DNA from: an uncultured Spirochaetaceae bacterium
GTDB taxonomy: Bacteria; Spirochaetota; Spirochaetia; Treponematales; Treponemataceae
DNA length: 7,274 bases
Direction of reading: 5' to 3'
Assembly (NCBI GenBank): GCA_902772605.1
Contig: CACYBG010000258.1
Coordinates: forward strand, 1-7,274
This document shows, piece by piece, positions 1-4,554 of this stretch. Within the stretch, counting starts at the first letter, position 1, and each line of letters starts with the position of its first letter. The position numbers and the translations under genes are program-made. The notes beneath the pieces are model-generated. The model saw only the letters and a program-made list of their open reading frames with translations. It was not told the origin of the DNA and did not search any database.

Positions 1-1341
1 GAACACGAGGTCAACACCGAATGAAATCTTGTGGCGGCCGAATGTGTATGCAAATGTAGGAATCGTTTCAAAGATAACTCCACGTCCCAGATAGTTGGTT
101 TCATCTGGAATACCTGAAGACTGCCATGTAGTAGGATCAGCATTGTTTACGCGGCTAAGTCTTGCCTTGAAGTCAGCAACTCCCTTGAGTGTAATGTCAG
201 TGCTGAATTCCTTTGTGAACTGATACTTTCCACGGAGTCCTGCATAGAAGTCGAAGCAGTCATAGTAATGCTTGTAGAGCTTACCCTTGTCTGAAGCATC
301 CTCAAATGCATCATTGTCATTTGTAATACCTGGTGTTGCGCCGTCATCCTTTGCGAAGGTAACATACCTGCGGTCGTGCCACGGCTTCCTGTCCATAGCA
401 AAGTTTGTTGAAAGGTCGAAGTCTACGGAAATCTTGTCGTTCCAGCAGCTCAAGCCGAAGTCGAAGAGAAGAGGTCCTTCAACCCTGTATTCGTCGATGA
501 AGCCTATGATGTTTGCATTCGGATACTGATCGTTTACGTCCCAGTACCAGTCGTAGTTGTTGTTGAACATTACGCCAGAGTAGAGTGCCCATCCTTCAAA
601 TCCAGTGAAAGAACCAAAGAGGCCGATTGAAGCATTGCAAGCATTGTCAATGTTATTCAAATCACCCCAGTTGAGGATGTCGCGTCCAACGAGTCCGACG
701 GACCACATGTTCTTGTATGTATAGTCAACACCGATATTAACTTTTGGCAAGTATGCAGAAATCTTCTGTGGGGCAAGCCAAACATCTTCATCAGTTGCAG
801 GATCTCCTCCGAAGTATGAAATTACATCCAGACCAAGGCCAATCCTAAGGCCGTTGATTGGCTTAATCAAAACTCCAAGGTCGCTTCCAAGGTTTCCGGA
901 AGCCATATGGAATCCTACTACAGGAAGATATGAACCAGGTGTATAGATGTCATCGCTCAAGAAGATTGTAAGGAAATTCCATGGGCTGAACTCAAGGTAG
1001 AAGTCAAGGTCGGTCCACTTAAGATCCATAAACTTAAAGAAGCTATCTTCATGGATACCGTTACCGCCATTGTAGATATACTTTGGACCTGGCTGTGCGT
1101 CCAAAGTCAGTTCACCGTCGGCTCCAAAGTTGAGCTTGTCAGAAAGGTATTCGGCTTCGATTCTTTCCGTAATTCCACCGAAAAATACATCAACAGGAGA
1201 AGGAGCACCTTCTTCCCTGAACGTAAGCTGAACAAGATCCGACTTAAGGATGTTTGTGAAAGAAACTTCCGCAAAAGCTGCTGAAGCACCCAGAGTAAGA
1301 GCCGCTACCGCTACGGCTATACCTTTTTTTGAAAAAATCAT
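1..1341 (-). CDS. Exported outer-membrane beta-barrel protein (partial, C-terminus outside window)
   Basis: An uninterrupted minus-strand frame of 447 codons begins at ATG 1339-1341 and runs off the left edge, so the C-terminus is missing. Residues 1-24 form a clear signal peptide: Lys at 5-6, a hydrophobic Ala/Val/Leu core, then ASAAFA before Glu25. The rest has no transmembrane helix. It is rich in aromatics, Gly, Asp and Asn, with alternating short strand-like stretches such as LDFYLEFSPWNFLTIF and FEGWALYSGVMFNNNYDWYW, as expected for an outer-membrane beta barrel. I do not recognise a named family; large barrels of this kind are common and often paralogous in Treponema. The start is supported by an AAGGAG ribosome-binding site (1347-1352) five bases upstream. 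Codons favour C-ending Asp, Asn, Phe and Tyr, suggesting high expression. It is transcribed divergently from pflA. Porin or adhesin roles are guesses. Confidence 0.8.
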   Translation of the reverse strand, partial: MIFSKKGIAVAVAALTLGASAAFAEVSFTNILKSDLVQLTFREEGAPSPVDVFFGGITERIEAEYLSDKLNFGADGELTLDAQPGPKYIYNGGNGIHEDSFFKFMDLKWTDLDFYLEFSPWNFLTIFLSDDIYTPGSYLPVVGFHMASGNLGSDLGVLIKPINGLRIGLGLDVISYFGGDPATDEDVWLAPQKISAYLPKVNIGVDYTYKNMWSVGLVGRDILNWGDLNNIDNACNASIGLFGSFTGFEGWALYSGVMFNNNYDWYWDVNDQYPNANIIGFIDEYRVEGPLLFDFGLSCWNDKISVDFDLSTNFAMDRKPWHDRRYVTFAKDDGATPGITNDNDAFEDASDKGKLYKHYYDCFDFYAGLRGKYQFTKEFSTDITLKGVADFKARLSRVNNADPTTWQSSGIPDETNYLGRGVIFETIPTFAYTFGRHKISFGVDLVF

Positions 1342-1385
1342 AGATACTCCTTGAACCGTATTTACGGCTCGCACTTTATTTCTAA

Positions 1386-1414
1386 AGGATATTAAATGGA
1401 GAAACTAAAGTCAA
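1386..1414 (-). promoter_or_regulatory. Sigma-70-type promoter of the barrel gene
   Basis: Read on the minus strand, TTGACT (1409-1414) is followed by a 17-base spacer and TATCCT (1386-1391). Transcription would begin near 1379, giving a leader of about 38 bases. That leader contains a small perfect hairpin, CCGTA-TT-TACGG (1356-1367), just upstream of the ribosome-binding site. The assignment rests on consensus match only. Confidence 0.6.
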
Positions 1415-1605
1415 GAAAACAGAAGCCCTCTTATAATTTTTAATTTTACATCAAAAATTTATATTAGGCAACCTCTAAAACCTGACGCGGGCTTCCAACC
1501 TGCAAAAAACAGTCGAAAATCCGGTTTCCCAAGCCATTATCGGCAGAATTTTAAGAAAACATTAGGGAAACACGAATCAATTCAAATCGCCAAGGACAAT
1601 TACAC
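1415..1605. other. Divergent intergenic region, no gene seen
   Basis: AT-rich sequence lies between the two divergent promoters. I see no open frame with a ribosome-binding site. The only notable structure is a 7-base inverted repeat, GTTTCCC (1524-1530) and GGGAAAC (1565-1571), about 35 bases upstream of the pflA -35 box. It could be a regulator site or chance. No Rex-like or FNR-like palindrome was recognised, although pflA genes are often controlled by redox state. Confidence 0.5.
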
Positions 1606-1634
1606 TTGATTTTCTTTCTCTTTTCTTCTATATA
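1606..1634 (+). promoter_or_regulatory. Sigma-70-type promoter of pflA
   Basis: TTGATT (1606-1611), a 17-base pyrimidine-rich spacer and TATATA (1629-1634) make a good promoter. Transcription would start near 1641, leaving a leader of about 33 bases before the GGAGG ribosome-binding site (1664-1668). Confidence 0.65.
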
Positions 1635-1673
1635 TTGTCATGTAATACGAGCGCATATCACACGGAGGTTTTT

Positions 1674-2423
1674 ATGTCCACAGGATACATCCATTCCATT
1701 GAAAGCTGCGGTGCCGTTGACGGTCCTGGAGTCCGCTACATCATATTCCTTTCAGGCTGTCCGATGAGGTGCCTTTTCTGCCACAATCCCGACACCTGGG
1801 AAATCGGAAAGGGTGAAAAACACGAAGCTTCGGACTTAATTGAAGAGGCTTTGAGCTGCCGTTCATACTGGGGCAAAAAGGGCGGAATCACAATCAGCGG
1901 AGGAGAACCTCTGGTCCAGATTGATTTTTTACTCGAGCTTTTCACAATCGCCAAGGAAAAGGGAATCAACACTTGCATCGATACTGCAGGAAGTCCTTTT
2001 TCAAGGAATCCGGTGTGGTTTGAAAAATTCGAAAGGCTGGTCGAACTTACGGACACATTCCTCATGGACATAAAAATCATGGACCCGGAAAAACACAAGG
2101 CGTTGACCGGAGTTTCAAACGAAAACATAATCGACATGTTCCATTATCTGGACGAAAAGAAAAAGGACGTATGGATAAGGCACGTTCTGGTTCCTGGATG
2201 GTCGGACAACGATGCATACCTGACACAGGCAAGGGACTTCATCCGCACGCTCGGAAACATAAAGAGGGTCGAAATCCTCCCCTACCACACGCTTGGAGTC
2301 ATGAAATACAAGAGCCTCGGAATCCCGTATCCGCTTGAAGGAGTCGATTCACCGACAGCAGAAAGGATTCAGAACGCCAGGACGATTTTGGAGTGCGACA
2401 GATACGACGGATGGAGAAACTGA
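1674..2423 (+). CDS. pflA: Pyruvate formate-lyase activating enzyme (radical SAM)
   Basis: PflA uses S-adenosylmethionine and a [4Fe-4S] cluster to place the glycyl radical on pyruvate formate-lyase, the anaerobic cytosolic enzyme making acetyl-CoA and formate. The 249-residue product has near full-length similarity to E. coli PflA (246 aa): IHSIESCGAVDGPGVR at 6-21, the cluster motif CxxxCxxC at Cys29/33/36 within GCPMRCLFCHNPDTW, GGEP at 76-79 (SAM binding), and later VPGWSDN and EILPYH. It lacks the extra ferredoxin-like insertion of many other glycyl-radical activases, which favours the PFL type. ATG 1674 is chosen because GGAGG lies five bases upstream; a longer in-frame TTG start at 1635 would fall before the predicted transcription start. 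No pflB is adjacent and the gene appears monocistronic. The substrate is inferred by homology. Confidence 0.93.
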   Translation: MSTGYIHSIESCGAVDGPGVRYIIFLSGCPMRCLFCHNPDTWEIGKGEKHEASDLIEEALSCRSYWGKKGGITISGGEPLVQIDFLLELFTIAKEKGINTCIDTAGSPFSRNPVWFEKFERLVELTDTFLMDIKIMDPEKHKALTGVSNENIIDMFHYLDEKKKDVWIRHVLVPGWSDNDAYLTQARDFIRTLGNIKRVEILPYHTLGVMKYKSLGIPYPLEGVDSPTAERIQNARTILECDRYDGWRN

Positions 2424-2455
2424 GACCAATCAGTACAAAATAAATAATTTTATTT

Positions 2456-2471
2456 TCATGCTGAAGCCCTG
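2456..2471 (-). repeat. Solo copy of a dispersed 16-base repeat
   Basis: The 16 bases, CAGGGCTTCAGCATGA on the minus strand, are identical to the copy at 4392-4407 and differ by one base from the copy at 4095-4110. This copy lies 33 bases past the pflA stop, is followed on its own strand by AT-rich DNA as the others are, and has no inverted partner nearby. It may be a leftover end of the element at 4094-4408 or a shared protein-binding site. Confidence 0.6.
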
Positions 2472-2489
2472 AAATTTCGCCTGTACCTG

Positions 2490-2518
2490 TTGAACTTATT
2501 ATTTATTTTTTATATAAT
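2490..2518 (+). promoter_or_regulatory. Strong sigma-70-type promoter of efp
   Basis: TTGAAC (2490-2495), a 17-base spacer and a perfect TATAAT (2513-2518) make the best promoter match in the window. Predicted initiation near 2525 gives efp a leader of roughly 157 bases, long for a housekeeping gene. Confidence 0.75.
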
Positions 2519-2524
2519 GCTTTT

Positions 2525-2665
2525 GTTCGGTAGTTCACTTGCCTACCCTGCCAACTGCGGGTATTGTTTGGGAAGAAAATCTCCGGGCAATCATAACCGG
2601 ATGTGCTTGAGTCCGCTTTTCTTTAGTTTATTGGACTTTTCACTGCTGGGAAACTTTTAATTTTA
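2525..2665 (+). promoter_or_regulatory. Structured efp leader, class not recognised
   Basis: The leader contains several possible hairpins. GGTAG (2529-2533) can pair with CTACC (2543-2547). The alternative TACCC-T-GC (2544-2551) pairs with GC-GGGTA (2557-2563) around a 5-base loop, and these two share bases and exclude each other. Further on are TCCGG/CCGGA (2582-2586 with 2597-2601) and AGTCC/GGACT (2610-2614 with 2633-2637), the latter running into four Ts. I do not recognise a riboswitch, T-box, 6S or 4.5S RNA consensus. It may be a regulatory leader, or a small RNA upstream of efp; folding was done by eye. Confidence 0.35.
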
Positions 2666-2681
2666 ATGGAAGGAAACAGTC

Positions 2682-3254
2682 ATGTTATCAACCAACGAAA
2701 TCAGAGTAGGAACTGCATTCATGTATGAAGGTTCCCCATTTATCGTACAGCGCATGTTGGGACAGAAATCAGGACGCGCAGGAATCACGGTAAAGCTTCG
2801 CGTTAAGAATATCGTTACAGGCGGAACTCAGGACTTGGGTCTTGATGCAGGTGAAAAGTTTGATGAGGTTGACCTTGTTGAACAGGTTGTTCGCCTTTCA
2901 TACATCGACGGTGACGACTACGTTTTCCAGGATCAGACAACTTGGGATGAAGTTCGCCTGAATAAGGAAGATTTGGGAGACAATGCCGGATATCTTTCAC
3001 CGGATGACGACTATGACGTAACGATTACTTTCTACGATGGAAAGGCAGTCGGCGTAAAGCTTCCAATCAACGTTGTCCGCACAATCACTTACTGCGAACC
3101 GGGAATCAAGGGAGATACATCTGGAAAGTCCCTGAAGCCTGCAACACTTGATACAGGTGCAGAAGTTCGCGTTCCGTTGTTCTGCAACACAGACGACAAA
3201 ATCGTAATCGACACAAGAGACGGTTCATTTGTCGAGCGTGCAAAGGATAAATAA
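2682..3254 (+). CDS. efp: Elongation factor P, arginine-tip type
   Basis: EF-P binds between the P and E sites of the ribosome and relieves stalling at consecutive prolines. The 190-residue product has the usual EF-P length and three-domain plan: a KOW-like N-domain (about 1-65, with KLRVKNIVTG), a first OB domain (about 68-128, LSYIDGDDYVFQD) and a C-terminal OB domain (about 130-190, with PGIKGDTSGKSLKPATLDTGAEV). The tip loop reads QKSGRAG with Arg at residue 32. It aligns without gaps to the KSGR of Pseudomonas aeruginosa EF-P, where Arg32 is rhamnosylated by EarP, rather than to the lysine loop PGKGQ of E. coli EF-P. The OB region also has YeiP/EfpL-like wording. The start has an AAGGA site (2670-2674) seven bases upstream. 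No earP gene is in the window; the modification is an inference. Confidence 0.93.
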   Translation: MLSTNEIRVGTAFMYEGSPFIVQRMLGQKSGRAGITVKLRVKNIVTGGTQDLGLDAGEKFDEVDLVEQVVRLSYIDGDDYVFQDQTTWDEVRLNKEDLGDNAGYLSPDDDYDVTITFYDGKAVGVKLPINVVRTITYCEPGIKGDTSGKSLKPATLDTGAEVRVPLFCNTDDKIVIDTRDGSFVERAKDK

Positions 3255-3278
3255 GGCATCTGAAAAGAAAGCCTTTTT
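3253..3278 (+). terminator. Short terminator after efp
   Basis: AAGGC (3253-3257, overlapping the stop codon) pairs with GCCTT (3271-3275) and is followed by a run of Ts. With only five base pairs and a 13-base loop it is weak, so some read-through into the tRNA gene is plausible. Confidence 0.5.
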
Positions 3279-3282
3279 ATAA

Positions 3283-3312
3283 AAACTGCGGCTGATTTTC
3301 GGTCCGCGGTTT
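3283..3312 (+). repeat. Inverted repeat immediately before the tRNA gene
   Basis: AAACTGCGG (3283-3291) pairs with CCGCGGTTT (3304-3312) over nine positions, one of them G-T, around a 12-base loop. It ends two bases before the mature tRNA 5' end. It could aid tRNA 5' processing of a read-through transcript or act as a second stop for efp; there is no long T run. Confidence 0.45.
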
Positions 3313-3314
3313 AT

Positions 3315-3388
3315 GATCCACTAGCTCAATTGGATAGAGTGACAGCCTCCTAAGCTGTAGGTTGCGCGTTCGATTCGCGCGTGGGTCA
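3315..3388 (+). tRNA. tRNA-Arg (anticodon CCT)
   Basis: A complete 74-base cloverleaf is visible: acceptor GATCCAC/GTGGGTC (one T-G pair), D arm GCTC/GAGT, anticodon stem ACAGC/GCTGT with loop CTCCTAA, and T stem GCGCG/CGCGC with loop TTCGATT, then discriminator A. The anticodon is CCT (3349-3351), reading AGG. The 3' CCA is not encoded (the next bases are ACA), so CCA addition by tRNA nucleotidyltransferase is expected. AGG codons are used in the genes here, for example in the barrel gene and pflA. Confidence 0.96.
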
Positions 3389-3397
3389 ACAAAAGAT

Positions 3398-3516
3398 AAA
3401 AAGCACAGACGCTTTAATCGAATCCCCTGGCGAAAGTCGGGGGTATTTTTTTGCCCGGGTTTTCGGACGATTCACCCCCTAATCGGCTTCGGGGGCATTT
3501 ATACTGTGTGCTTTTT
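3398..3516. repeat. 10-base inverted repeat enclosing two GC-rich hairpins
   Basis: AAAAAGCACA (3398-3407) is perfectly complementary to TGTGCTTTTT (3507-3516). Inside lie the tRNA terminator and a second hairpin, CCCCC (about 3475-3479) with GGGGG (3490-3494). Because the outer arms are A-tract/T-tract, each strand ends in a T run, so the simplest reading is a bidirectional terminator between the converging tRNA and ybaK genes. A folded small RNA is the alternative. No gene lies between 3389 and 3563. Confidence 0.55.
3422..3452 (+). terminator. Rho-independent terminator after tRNA-Arg
   Basis: ATCCCC-T-GGC closes on GTC-GGGGGT around a GAAA tetraloop and is followed by A and seven Ts (3446-3452). 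This is a strong intrinsic terminator 34 bases past the tRNA. Confidence 0.85.
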
Positions 3517-3563
3517 AGATAATGGAGCGGATTTTCATCAAGACAGGAGTTTTTGACAATTCC

Positions 3564-4052
3564 TTAATCTTCCAGAACCAAATCGACGAACTCTGCATCG
3601 GTTACGGAGGCCAAATCCTTAGGCGAAAGGCACAGCTGCTGTCCACGGACTCCTGCACTGATGTTGATCCTGTCATGTTCAAGGGCGGAAGAATCGATGA
3701 ACGTACGGTATTTTTTCCTCATTCCAAGCGGAGAACATCCGCCACGGACATATCCGGTCAATGCTAGAAGTTCATTTTCCTTTACCGGGGATACTTCCTT
3801 TGCACCTGCGGCCTGCCTTGCCTTTTTCAGGTTTATTTCGTGGATTGCACTCTGACAGAAAACTACGACTTCCTTTGAGTCGGTTCGCATTACTATGGTC
3901 TTGAAAACGGTTGACGGATCCGCACCGATTTTTTCTGCGGTCTTTCCTGCGGCTCCCCTTTCAAGCTTGTGTTCCCCGTCGTCATCATATTCGCGGGCTT
4001 CATATTCGATCCCTGCACCATCAAGGATTCTCATTGCATTGGTCTTTTTCAT
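3564..4052 (-). CDS. ybaK: Cys-tRNA(Pro)/Cys-tRNA(Cys) deacylase, YbaK/EbsC family
   Basis: Members of this family hydrolyse cysteine mis-attached to tRNA-Pro by prolyl-tRNA synthetase, acting in trans in the cytosol. The 162-residue length fits (family about 155-165). Family signatures are all present: the catalytic lysine in VFKTIV (Lys51), the substrate-pocket segment GGCSPLG (104-110), and SAGVRG (132-137) followed by LSPKDL. The ATG at 4050-4052 has only a weak GGCGG just upstream. It overlaps the stop of a three-codon mini-frame (ATG GCG GCA TGA), so translational coupling is possible but unproven. Met7 is a possible alternative start without a better ribosome-binding site. The gene stands alone and faces away from efp and the tRNA; upstream lies the palindromic region. 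Exact substrate specificity within the INS superfamily is inferred. Confidence 0.9.
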   Translation of the reverse strand: MKKTNAMRILDGAGIEYEAREYDDDGEHKLERGAAGKTAEKIGADPSTVFKTIVMRTDSKEVVVFCQSAIHEINLKKARQAAGAKEVSPVKENELLALTGYVRGGCSPLGMRKKYRTFIDSSALEHDRINISAGVRGQQLCLSPKDLASVTDAEFVDLVLED

Positions 4053-4113
4053 GCCGCCATGATATCAGTTTTCATCGATAATCGCCAGTGCAAGCAGGGC
4101 TACAGCATGAAAA

Positions 4114-4288
4114 CTATAGTGTCGAATTTCGAGTTTCATCGATTATTTGACACAAAATTGGCTTTCAGCGAGAATCCAATTCGCAAAAACGGCTTCCGCG
4201 CTTTGCTTGTGCAGATGTTTTTGCGAATTGAACCCTCGCTTACTCCGATTTTGACACTCTTTACAAAAACTCGAAATTAAACCTATAG
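4114..4288. repeat. Imperfect ~23-base inverted repeat inside the element
   Basis: AATTTCGAGTTT (4125-4136) is perfectly complementary to AAACTCGAAATT (4267-4278). Beyond a short unpaired stretch of unequal length, CTATAG (4114-4119) pairs with CTATAG (4283-4288). It encloses the 14-base hairpin at 4177-4230. Confidence 0.75.
4177..4230. repeat. Perfect 14-base inverted repeat
   Basis: CAATTCGCAAAAAC (4177-4190) and GTTTTTGCGAATTG (4217-4230) are exact reverse complements separated by 26 bases. Outside a small internal loop, GCGAG (4168-4172) and CTCGC (4235-4239) extend the stem. There is no following T run, so it is not a standard terminator. Confidence 0.85.
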
Positions 4289-4289
4289 A
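4260..4289 (+). promoter_or_regulatory. Possible promoter reading into the 4294 hairpin
   Basis: TTTACA (4260-4265), an 18-base spacer and TATAGA (4284-4289) predict a start near 4296, at the first bases of the 13-base stem. AT-rich sequence makes chance matches likely, so this is tentative. Confidence 0.3.
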
Positions 4290-4293
4290 TAAA

Positions 4294-4375
4294 TGCAACA
4301 CAGGAGCGGGGCCACTTCTATTTAGCCACATTCGCACACACCTGTTACGAATGTACGTACCACTCCTGTGTTGCA
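4294..4375. repeat. Perfect 13-base inverted repeat with an inner 7-base hairpin
   Basis: TGCAACACAGGAG (4294-4306) is the exact reverse complement of CTCCTGTGTTGCA (4363-4375). Within the 56-base loop, ACATTCG (4328-4334) pairs with CGAATGT (4348-4354). The result is an elongated two-stem structure of 82 bases, possibly a small RNA or a folded single-strand recombination site. Confidence 0.8.
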
Positions 4376-4382
4376 AAAGTCC

Positions 4383-4410
4383 ATTATATTATCATGCTGA
4401 AGCCCTGCAA
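4383..4410 (-). promoter_or_regulatory. Possible minus-strand promoter within the right end repeat
   Basis: On the minus strand, TTGCAG (4405-4410), a 16-base spacer and a perfect TATAAT (4383-4388) predict a start near 4376, just outside the 13-base stem, reading towards ybaK. Most of the repeated 16-mer would be the promoter spacer. If real, it could supply a leader of about 320 bases for ybaK. Confidence 0.35.
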
Positions 4411-4454
4411 GTGTAAAGCCTATGCAATAACTCATATTCGCGACAGAATCACCT

Positions 4455-4494
4455 TATGTTTAAATCGAAATCCTAATTAAGAGATTAACACATA
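4455..4494. repeat. Imperfect 12-base inverted repeat
   Basis: TATGTTTAAATC (4455-4466) and GATTAACACATA (4483-4494) pair at 10 of 12 positions around a 16-base loop. It lies just past the terminator of the polA operon. Confidence 0.5.
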
Positions 4495-4506
4495 GAAATG
4501 ACAGAC

Positions 4507-4537
4507 AAAAAAAATCCCGGAAGAAAATCCTCCGGGG
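4507..4537 (-). terminator. Rho-independent terminator of the polA-coaE-SPOR operon
   Basis: On the minus strand, CCCGGA (4531-4536) pairs with TCCGGG (4516-4521) across a short loop and is followed by A and a run of eight Ts (4507-4514). It lies about 18 bases beyond the stop codon of the SPOR gene. Confidence 0.88.
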
Positions 4538-4554
4538 TTTCGGTCTTTTTCAAT

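Larger units (their letters stand above)
4094..4408. mobile_element. MITE-like palindromic element with terminal inverted repeats
   Basis: The 17 bases at 4094-4110 (ending CTACAGCATGA) are the reverse complement of 4392-4408 with one mismatch. Between them are nested or adjacent inverted repeats: 4125-4136/4267-4278, 4177-4190/4217-4230, 4294-4306/4363-4375 and 4328-4334/4348-4354. There is no coding capacity. Size, terminal repeats, internal palindromes and a further end copy at 2456-2471 fit a small non-autonomous element. I find no clear target-site duplication and no transposase, so mobility is inferred. Alternatives are a structured RNA locus or an invertible segment. Confidence 0.45.
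4053..4554. other. 502-base non-coding region rich in inverted repeats
   Basis: No convincing gene is present: short open frames here lack ribosome-binding sites and cross the palindromes. The stretch contains the bounded element at 4094-4408, an imperfect hairpin at 4455-4494 and the operon terminator at 4507-4537. A 10-base direct repeat TTTCATCGAT (4070-4079 and 4134-4143) flanks the left end repeat. Confidence 0.7.

Noticed and set aside
1585..1958. 12-base direct repeat AATCGCCAAGGA upstream of and within pflA
   Set aside because: A 12-base match is expected about once by chance in a window this size, and one copy is constrained coding sequence.
1736..2137. 133-codon minus-strand open frame opposite pflA
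   Set aside because: It lies entirely within a well-conserved gene on the other strand, with no start signal or recognisable protein features.
2517..2660. A 47-codon open frame beginning ATG CTT TTG in the efp leader, considered as a leader peptide
   Set aside because: Its ATG overlaps the -10 box, so it lies upstream of the predicted transcript start. There is no ribosome-binding site, and it has only scattered prolines rather than a stalling polyproline run.
2525..2660. 6S RNA or signal recognition particle RNA upstream of efp
   Set aside because: No long closing stem with a central bubble was found, and the conserved SRP loop GGTCAGG/GGAAGGAAGCAGCC is absent. It is left as an unclassified structured leader.
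4294..4375. Integron attC-like site, suggested by the folded arms ending in AAC and GTT (Treponema denticola has a chromosomal integron)
   Set aside because: The R-box consensus (RYYYAAC / GTTRRRY) is not met, the 13-base stem is perfect with no unpaired spacer or extrahelical bases, and there is no integrase or cassette gene nearby. A search with an attC covariance model would settle it.
4143..4376. 77-codon minus-strand open frame across the palindromic region
   Set aside because: It begins with TTG inside the 13-base repeat, has no ribosome-binding site, and is composed of the inverted repeats themselves.
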